This document shows positions 26,647 through 33,141 of a stretch of DNA of 33,141 bases, in pieces. Source of the DNA: an uncultured Pelagibacteraceae bacterium. GTDB lineage: Bacteria > Pseudomonadota > Alphaproteobacteria > Pelagibacterales > Pelagibacteraceae. The notes beneath the pieces were generated by a model. It ran no database searches, was not told the DNA's origin, and worked only from the letters and a program-made list of their open reading frames with translations. The stretch covers positions 1 to 33,141 of the forward strand of contig CACKZG010000012.1 of NCBI GenBank assembly GCA_902604545.1. Reading direction: 5' to 3'. Made by a program: the position numbers and the translations under genes. Position 1 is the stretch's first letter. Each line of letters opens with the position of its first letter.

Positions 26647-27795
26647 ATGAAAAAAAAATTATATACTGCAATTGGATTAATGAGCGGAACATCTATGGAT
26701 GGCATTGATTTATCCATAATAAGTTCAGATGGACACCATGAATTTTCAAACATTTTAGATGATTATTACGAGTACGATAAAAATCTTCAGGATCAGTTAG
26801 TTAGATTAAGAGATTTGGTCCTAACCAAGGATGATATTTTACAATATTCAGATAAATTAAGAGAATTAGAGCGTAATTTAACTCTTTTTCATGCAGATGT
26901 AATTAAACAATCATTAAAAAAATATAATGATCCAATTGATCTGATAGGATTTCATGGCCAAACAATTTTTCATAATCCTGAAAAAAAAATTTCAAAACAG
27001 TTAGGAGATGGGAGTTTATTGTCTCAACTGGTTAAAAAAAAAGTTATTTACGATTTTAGACAAGAGGATATAGAAAATCAAGGTCAAGGTGCTCCATTAA
27101 CACCTATTTTTCACAACTTGTTGTCTAAAAAAATAAATGAAAAACATCAAATAAATTATCCTATTTGTTTTGTTAATATTGGAGGGATTTCAAATATTAC
27201 CAAAATAGTTAAAATAGATGAAAAATTAGAGGAAAACATTGAGGCTTTTGATGCAGGACCAGGCAATTGTATGATTGATAGCTGGGTAAGAAAGAATTCT
27301 AGGAATAATTTTGATGAAAATGGCTCAATTGCTAAATCTGGTAATGTTAATCAATTAATTTTAAACCAAATTATTGATAATTTCAAAATTCTATCATTTA
27401 AAAAATCATTAGATATAAAAGACTTTGATGTGTCTTTTGCTAGAGGATTATCATTAGAAGATGGTTCAGCAACAATTACAGATTTTACCGCGTATTTAAT
27501 TGCACAAGGAATTGAATATTCAAATGGAAAAAATCAAAAACCAATTAAATATTTACTTTGTGGTGGAGGAAGAAAAAATTCTTTTCTTATAGAAAGTATC
27601 AAACATTATTTGTTAAGTAAAAGTAATATAAGTTTAGATTTAATTGACAATTATAATTTTAATGGAGATTATATAGAGTCACAGGCTTTTGGTTATCTTG
27701 CAATACGATCATATCTTAACTTGCCAATATCATTTCCAAAAACAACAGGCTGTATGGCTCCTACGTTAGGAGGTAAGTTGGTTAAAAACTTTTAA
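26647..27795 (+). CDS. anmK: Anhydro-N-acetylmuramic acid kinase
   Basis: AIGLMSGTSMDGIDLSII, DLIGFHGQTIFHNP, CFVNIGGISNIT, DAGPGNCMIDSWV, CGGGRKNSFL. Confidence 0.96.
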   Translation: MKKKLYTAIGLMSGTSMDGIDLSIISSDGHHEFSNILDDYYEYDKNLQDQLVRLRDLVLTKDDILQYSDKLRELERNLTLFHADVIKQSLKKYNDPIDLIGFHGQTIFHNPEKKISKQLGDGSLLSQLVKKKVIYDFRQEDIENQGQGAPLTPIFHNLLSKKINEKHQINYPICFVNIGGISNITKIVKIDEKLEENIEAFDAGPGNCMIDSWVRKNSRNNFDENGSIAKSGNVNQLILNQIIDNFKILSFKKSLDIKDFDVSFARGLSLEDGSATITDFTAYLIAQGIEYSNGKNQKPIKYLLCGGGRKNSFLIESIKHYLLSKSNISLDLIDNYNFNGDYIESQAFGYLAIRSYLNLPISFPKTTGCMAPTLGGKLVKNF

Positions 27796-28448
27796 TAAAG
27801 AGCAGTCTCTTCTTTAATATATTTATCAAGACATTTAATAAGAGCTTCTCCATTTTTCGAAAAAAAATGGTTTGCTTCAGGAATTGATTGAAAATGTACT
27901 TTTATACCTTTTTGTGCACTTAATCTATTATTTAATTCTTTAATGAATTCTATGGGAACCAGTTCATCTTTTTTACCATAAATCATTAAACCTGATGCTG
28001 GGCAGGGAGATAAAAAAGAAAAATCATATACATTTGGTTGAGGTGATATTGAAATAAATCTATTAATTTCTGGTCTTCTCATTAATAATTGCATAGCTAT
28101 TAAAGAACCAAAGGAAAATCCAGAAACCCAACATTGGGAATTATCAAAGTTTTCTCTTTCTAACCAATCAAGAGCAGCCGCAGCATCAGCAAGTTCTCCT
28201 TGTCCATTATCAAATTCTCCATCACTTTTTCCAACACCTCTAAAATTTACTCTACAAACTGAAAAATCATTATCCATAAATGCATTAAAAGTATCTACAA
28301 CAACTTTGTTATTCATAGTTCCTCCATATTGTGGGTGAGGCTGCAATACTAGTGCAATTGGTGAAGTATTCTTTTTACTTTTATAATATTTTGCCTCTAG
28401 TCTTCCAGCTGGGCCAGGAATAAATATTTCTAAAATTTTATTATCCAT
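27792..28448 (-). CDS. Alpha/beta hydrolase
   Basis: 218 aa; LVLQPHPQYGGTMNNKVV, CRVNFRGVGKSDG, nucleophile-elbow SGFSFGS, late H in EANHFFSK. Confidence 0.88.
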   Translation of the reverse strand: MDNKILEIFIPGPAGRLEAKYYKSKKNTSPIALVLQPHPQYGGTMNNKVVVDTFNAFMDNDFSVCRVNFRGVGKSDGEFDNGQGELADAAAALDWLERENFDNSQCWVSGFSFGSLIAMQLLMRRPEINRFISISPQPNVYDFSFLSPCPASGLMIYGKKDELVPIEFIKELNNRLSAQKGIKVHFQSIPEANHFFSKNGEALIKCLDKYIKEETALY

Positions 28449-28531
28449 AAGTGATATTGATTATTGTTCTCAAAAAAAAACTACGTTTATCACAAGTGAG
28501 CGACAATATGTTAGTTTTTTTTTTAAACTCT

Positions 28532-28556
28532 AAACTTGACCATTTTGGTCAAGTAT
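28532..28556. promoter_or_regulatory. Candidate IscR (type 1-like) operator upstream of iscR-suf
   Basis: AAACTTGACCATTTTGGTCAAGTAT; perfect 9-bp arms ACTTGACCA/TGGTCAAGT around TTT (28534-28554). Fits 22 of 25 positions of the E. coli type 1 consensus as I recall it (ATASYYGACTRWWWYAGTCRRSTAT). Confidence 0.85.
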
Positions 28557-28563
28557 GTATAAA
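28536..28563 (+). promoter_or_regulatory. Probable promoter of iscR-sufBCDS
   Basis: -35 TTGACC (28536-28541), 16-bp spacer, -10 TATAAA (28558-28563); ATG at 28589 preceded by AAGGG. Confidence 0.7.
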
Positions 28564-28588
28564 AACACACAATTTATAAGGGTAATAA

Positions 28589-29023
28589 ATGAAACTTACA
28601 TCAAAAGGTAGATATGCTGTAATGGCATTAGTTGATTTAGCTAGGTTTGATAACATCAACCCAGTGTCACTTCGAGATATATCATTGAGACAAGGTATAT
28701 CTTTAGATTATTTAGAGCAAATTTTTTCTAAATTAAAAAAAAATGAAATTGTTAAAAGTATCAGAGGAACTCAAGGAGGATATGTTCTCAATAAAAATCC
28801 AAAGGATATTAAATTAACAAATATTTTTAATGCAGTAGATGAAAAAGTAAAAACTGTTCAGTGTAAAAAAGAATCAAAAAGAGGATGTAACGGTAAAGCC
28901 ACAAAGTGTATAACTCACAACCTTTGGGATGAATTAGAGATTCACATAAATACATTCTTTGAAAATAAAAGCTTAAAAGACTTATTAAATAACAATAAAG
29001 AAACAAGAGTTTATAATGGATAA
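28589..29023 (+). CDS. iscR: Rrf2-family Fe-S regulator IscR
   Basis: [48 protein letters not shown], three Cys plus His ([19 protein letters not shown]); heads the suf operon. Confidence 0.94.
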   Translation: MKLTSKGRYAVMALVDLARFDNINPVSLRDISLRQGISLDYLEQIFSKLKKNEIVKSIRGTQGGYVLNKNPKDIKLTNIFNAVDEKVKTVQCKKESKRGCNGKATKCITHNLWDELEIHINTFFENKSLKDLLNNNKETRVYNG

Positions 29024-30458
29024 CAGACAAAAAGAGATAAATAATTTAAAAGACTATAAATATGGTTTTTCGACAGACATAGAAAATATTCAAGCCCCAA
29101 AAGGTTTAAATGAAGATGTCATTAAATTTATATCTAATATTAAAAAAGAACCTACGTGGATGCTTGAATTTAGACTAAAAGCTTTTGAAAGATTTAAAGT
29201 ATTAAAAGAACCAGATTGGCAGAAACCTAAATTTCCAAAAATAGATTATCAAGATTTATATTATTACTCTGCACCTAAAAGCATGAAAGATAAGCCAAAG
29301 AGCTTGGATGAACTGGATCCTAAACTTTTAGAAACTTATAAGAAACTTGGAATTCCTTTGCAAGAGCAAGCGAGATTAAATGGAATAGCTGTTGATGCTG
29401 TATTTGATTCAGTTTCTGTAGCTACTACATTTAAAGATGAATTAACTAAACAAGGAATTATATTTTGCCCTATATCAGAGGCAATTCAAAATCACCCTGA
29501 GTTGGTTAAAAAATATCTTGGATCTGTAATTCCAACAAGCGATCATTTTTTCGCAACATTAAATTCAGCAGTATTCACAGATGGTTCATTTGTATACATT
29601 CCAGAAGGTGTTAGATGTCCAATGGAACTATCAACTTATTTTAGAATTAATGCATCAAACACAGGTCAATTTGAAAGAACTTTAATTATTGCAGACAAAG
29701 GAAGTTATGTAAGTTACCTAGAAGGATGTACGGCTCCAATGAGAGATGAAAATCAATTACATGCTGCTAATGTAGAATTAATTGCACTTGATGACGCGGA
29801 AATAAAATATTCAACGGTTCAAAATTGGTATCCAGGCGATAAGGATGGCAAAGGCGGAATTTATAATTTTGTAACAAAAAGAGGTTTATGCAAAGGAAAA
29901 AATTCAAAAATTTCGTGGACACAGGTTGAAACAGGTTCTGCAATTACCTGGAAATATCCTAGTTGTATTCTTAAAGGAGATAATTCTGTTGGTGAGTTCT
30001 ATTCAATAGCAATTACTAATAACCATCAGAAAGCTGATACAGGTACTAAAATGATACATCTAGGTAAAAATACTAAAAGTAAAATAATTTCGAAAGGAAT
30101 ATCAGCTGGGAATTCAGATATGACTTATAGAGGTTTAGTTGATATTTCATCAAAAGCCAAAAATTCAACTAATTATACTCAGTGTGACTCTTTATTAATG
30201 GGTAACAAATGTGGCGCCCACACTGTTCCTTATATAAAAAATAAAAATTCTGAGTCAAATATTGCTCATGAGGCAACCACATCCAAGATTAGTGAAGAGC
30301 AGTTACATTATTGTCAGCAAAGAGGATTAAATCCAGAGGAAGCTGTTGGTTTAATTGTTAACGGTTTTTGCAAGGAGGTATTGCAACAATTGCCAATGGA
30401 ATTCGCTGTAGAAGCCCAAAAACTTGTAGGTATCAGTCTGGAAGGAAGTGTTGGTTAA
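29016..30458 (+). CDS. sufB: Fe-S cluster assembly protein SufB
   Basis: [81 protein letters not shown]. Confidence 0.98.
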   Translation: MDNRQKEINNLKDYKYGFSTDIENIQAPKGLNEDVIKFISNIKKEPTWMLEFRLKAFERFKVLKEPDWQKPKFPKIDYQDLYYYSAPKSMKDKPKSLDELDPKLLETYKKLGIPLQEQARLNGIAVDAVFDSVSVATTFKDELTKQGIIFCPISEAIQNHPELVKKYLGSVIPTSDHFFATLNSAVFTDGSFVYIPEGVRCPMELSTYFRINASNTGQFERTLIIADKGSYVSYLEGCTAPMRDENQLHAANVELIALDDAEIKYSTVQNWYPGDKDGKGGIYNFVTKRGLCKGKNSKISWTQVETGSAITWKYPSCILKGDNSVGEFYSIAITNNHQKADTGTKMIHLGKNTKSKIISKGISAGNSDMTYRGLVDISSKAKNSTNYTQCDSLLMGNKCGAHTVPYIKNKNSESNIAHEATTSKISEEQLHYCQQRGLNPEEAVGLIVNGFCKEVLQQLPMEFAVEAQKLVGISLEGSVG

Positions 30459-30459
30459 T

Positions 30460-31194
30460 ATGCTTAAAATAAATAATTTAAATGCAACAATTGATAATAA
30501 GTCTATTTTAAATGGACTATCCTTAGATATAAATCCTGGTGAGGTTCATGCAATTATGGGCCCTAATGGATCTGGGAAAAGTACTTTGTCCAATATTTTA
30601 TCAGGAAAAAAAGGCTATGAAGTATCAGGAGAAGTTCTTTTTGAAGAAAAAGATTTATTTGAACTTGAAACAGAGGAAAGAGCACACAAGGGTATATTTT
30701 TAGCTTTCCAATATCCTTTAGAAATTCCAGGAGTAAATACTAATATATTTTTAAAAACTTCTTTAAATGCCGTGAGAAAAGCTAGGGGTGAGAAAGAGCT
30801 TGATGCTATTGAATTTTTAAAGTTGGTAAAAGAAAAATCTAAAGAACTAAAATTTGATGAGGAAAAACTAAACAGACAATTAAACGTTGGTTTTTCTGGA
30901 GGTGAAAAAAAAAAAAATGAAATTTTACAAATGTCATTGTTAGCTCCAAAACTGTCAATCTTAGATGAGACTGATTCTGGTTTAGATATTGATGCCTTAA
31001 AGATTGTTGCAGATGGAGTTAACACGTTGAGAGATAAAAACAATTCATTTTTAATTATCACACACTACCAAAGATTACTTGATTATATAAAACCTGACTT
31101 TGTTCACGTTTTGATGAATGGAAAAATTGTAAAATCTGGTGGTCCAGATTTAGCTTTAGAATTAGAAAAAAAAGGATATGAAAATTTTAATTAA
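30460..31194 (+). CDS. sufC: Fe-S cluster assembly ATPase SufC
   Basis: Walker A GPNGSGKST, signature FSGGEKKKNEILQM, SILDETDSGLDIDALKIV. The ORF track starts at GTG 30448; ATG 30460 (MLKINNL) preferred. Confidence 0.97.
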   Translation: MLKINNLNATIDNKSILNGLSLDINPGEVHAIMGPNGSGKSTLSNILSGKKGYEVSGEVLFEEKDLFELETEERAHKGIFLAFQYPLEIPGVNTNIFLKTSLNAVRKARGEKELDAIEFLKLVKEKSKELKFDEEKLNRQLNVGFSGGEKKKNEILQMSLLAPKLSILDETDSGLDIDALKIVADGVNTLRDKNNSFLIITHYQRLLDYIKPDFVHVLMNGKIVKSGGPDLALELEKKGYENFN

Positions 31195-32442
31195 ATGAAA
31201 GAACAATTACAAAAAGATTTTGATAATAGTATAAAAAATTTAAGTTTATCTCAAAAAGATATTGAAATAAAAAAATTTTGTTTAGGCAATTTTATAGCCA
31301 AAGGTTTTCCAAATAGAAAAGAGGAAGATTGGAAATTTTCAGATTTGAATCAAATAATAAAAAATAATATTGGTGAACTTAGTTTCTATAATGACCAAAC
31401 ATCTACTAATAAAGTTGATACCTCTGTATTTGTAGATGGATTAGAGCATAATAAAATAGTTTTTATAAATGGTAGAATTGAAAAAATTGATTTTGAATAT
31501 GAAAAAAAAGATCAAATAGAAATAATTGATCAATCAGAAACTATTAATGAATTTAAAAATAGCAATTCATTATCTGACTTGAACAATGCTTTTACTAATA
31601 AATGTTTTAAAATATTGATAAAAAAAGGTTATCAGTTAGTAAAACCTCTAATTATCTATCATACAACAAACTCAAAAATTTGGTCTAAAAACATTAATTT
31701 ACGACTTAATTTTGAACTAGATAAAGATAGCTCATTAAGATTAATTGATTTGTTTAATGATACATCTGAAAAGAATTTTTTAAATATATTTTATAACTTT
31801 GAATTAAAGGAAAATGCAGTTTTAAAAAATTATAAAGTAGATAAATTTGAAAATAAAAATATCAAATATTCTTTTAATAATATTGATCAACATAAGAACA
31901 GTATTTCTGAAACATTTATTTTATCCTCTGGATCAAATTTTTCTAAAAATGAGATAAATTGTAATTTAAATGGAGTATATGCATCAGCTTTTGTAAATGG
32001 TGTTTTTTCATTGAATAATCACAAACATCACGAAATCAGATCAATAGTAAATCATTTGACTGAAAATACAAAAAGTTATCAACTAATTAAAAGTGTTTTA
32101 GATGAAAGTTCTAAAGCAGTGTATCAAGGAAAAATTTTTGTAAATTCAGACGCTCAGAAAACTGATGGATACCAATTGAGCAAAGCAATATTGCTGAATA
32201 AAGAGTCAGAGTTTAATGCCAAGCCCGAATTAGAAATTTATGCTGATGATGTTAAATGTTCACATGGTTCAGCTTCTGGTAGTTTAAGTGAAGATTCTAT
32301 ATTTTATTTAATGTCTAGAGGTTTGAGTTATCAGCAAGCAAGAGAGCTATTAATCAATGGTTTTCTACTTGATGTTGTGGAAAAAATTACTGACTCGGAA
32401 ATAAAAAACTTAATAAAAAATATGATTGGAATTAAAGAATGA
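31195..32442 (+). CDS. sufD: Fe-S cluster assembly protein SufD
   Basis: FPNRKEEDWKFSDL, YQGKIFVNSDAQKTDGYQLSKAILL, CSHGSASGSLSEDSIFYLMSRGLSYQQARELLINGF. Confidence 0.96.
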   Translation: MKEQLQKDFDNSIKNLSLSQKDIEIKKFCLGNFIAKGFPNRKEEDWKFSDLNQIIKNNIGELSFYNDQTSTNKVDTSVFVDGLEHNKIVFINGRIEKIDFEYEKKDQIEIIDQSETINEFKNSNSLSDLNNAFTNKCFKILIKKGYQLVKPLIIYHTTNSKIWSKNINLRLNFELDKDSSLRLIDLFNDTSEKNFLNIFYNFELKENAVLKNYKVDKFENKNIKYSFNNIDQHKNSISETFILSSGSNFSKNEINCNLNGVYASAFVNGVFSLNNHKHHEIRSIVNHLTENTKSYQLIKSVLDESSKAVYQGKIFVNSDAQKTDGYQLSKAILLNKESEFNAKPELEIYADDVKCSHGSASGSLSEDSIFYLMSRGLSYQQARELLINGFLLDVVEKITDSEIKNLIKNMIGIKE

Positions 32443-33141
32443 ATATTGATCAGATAAAAAAAGAATTTCCTATTTTTGATGAAAAAATTCAAAATAATGA
32501 TCTAGTTTATTTAGATAGCGCCAATTCATCTCAAAAACCTAAGATAGTTGTTGATAGAATTAATGAATTTTATACCAAACAATTTTCAAATGTTGGTAGA
32601 AGCGTACATTATCTCGCAGTTGCTGCTACTAATTTGTATGAAAATACAAGAATATCTGTTCAAAAATATATTAACGCTAAAGATAAAAATGAAATTGTTT
32701 TTACAAAAGGTGCCACTGAAGCATTAAATTTAGTTGCTAATACATTGGGTCAAAGTTACTTGCAGGAAGGTGACGAAATATTAATTACAGAACTTGAGCA
32801 TCATTCAAATTATGTTCCATGGCATTTTTTAAGAAAATCAAAAAATATAAAAATTAATTTTGCCGAAATAAATGAAGAAGGTGAAATCACTCTTGAGGAA
32901 ATAGAAAAAAAAATAACTCCAAAAACAAAATTAATTTCTATCACTCATCTGTCGAATGTAACAGGTGCAATTTTACCTGTAAAAGAAATTACCCAGCTTG
33001 CACATTCAAAAGGAATAATTGTTGTAATCGATGGATGTCAAGGAGCGCCACATTTAAAATTAGATATGCAAGATTTAGATTGTGATTTCTATGCAATTTC
33101 ATGTCACAAAATGTATGGACCTACAGGTTTGGGAGTTCTTT
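32439..33141 (+). CDS. sufS: Cysteine desulfurase SufS, 5' part (runs off the window)
   Basis: ATG 32439: MNIDQIKKEFPIFDEKIQNNDLVYLDSANSSQKP..., TELEHHSNYVPW, SITHLSNVTGA, DGCQGAPH, DFYAISCHKMYGPTGLGVL. Confidence 0.96.
   Translation, partial: MNIDQIKKEFPIFDEKIQNNDLVYLDSANSSQKPKIVVDRINEFYTKQFSNVGRSVHYLAVAATNLYENTRISVQKYINAKDKNEIVFTKGATEALNLVANTLGQSYLQEGDEILITELEHHSNYVPWHFLRKSKNIKINFAEINEEGEITLEEIEKKITPKTKLISITHLSNVTGAILPVKEITQLAHSKGIIVVIDGCQGAPHLKLDMQDLDCDFYAISCHKMYGPTGLGVL

Noticed and set aside
27798-27811. AAGAG-CAGT-CTCTT hairpin as a terminator for anmK
   Set aside because: Only a 5-bp stem followed by a mixed AT stretch; too weak to claim without transcript-end data.
30615-31061. 148-aa minus-strand ORF as a gene
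   Set aside because: Entirely antisense to sufC; Ser/Phe-rich shadow frame.
1-33141. tRNA, rRNA, CRISPR array, prophage, transposon or defence island
   Set aside because: No cloverleaf-like GC-rich stretch, spaced direct repeats, transposase, integrase, phage or nuclease-type accessory ORFs seen; gene content is housekeeping throughout.

Overview
This AT-rich, very densely coding window looks like chromosomal core DNA from a streamlined alphaproteobacterium, most likely SAR11/Pelagibacter. That assignment is inferred from composition and gene order and was not tested by search. Gene blocks in order: a minus-strand lptF-lptG-lptD-surA-pdxA(partial) envelope operon; pepA-ndk; purM-purN; a DUF2066-like gene-hda-aspS; an orphan NrdJ C-terminal (TSCPD/NrdJb-like) gene; NDUFA12-like + DUF2155-like; aroQ-accB-accC; thiS-thiG; rne; mrcA-prfB-AsmA/YhdP-like; tyrS; anmK; an alpha/beta hydrolase; and iscR-sufB-sufC-sufD-sufS(partial). 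I saw no tRNA, rRNA, CRISPR, prophage or transposon. Intergenic DNA totals only about 0.5 kb. The best-supported signals beyond gene calls are: (1) a prfB programmed +1 frameshift that the ORF track misses; (2) a near-perfect IscR type-1-like operator overlapping the -35 of iscR-suf; (3) ThiS Gly-Gly codons doubling as the thiG Shine-Dalgarno; (4) all six convergent gene pairs overlapping or abutting within 2 bp; (5) an RNase E without the CPxC zinc-link; (6) an 87-bp tandem duplication in lptD; (7) an orphan NrdJ C-terminal domain. I found no convincing wholly new multi-gene system.
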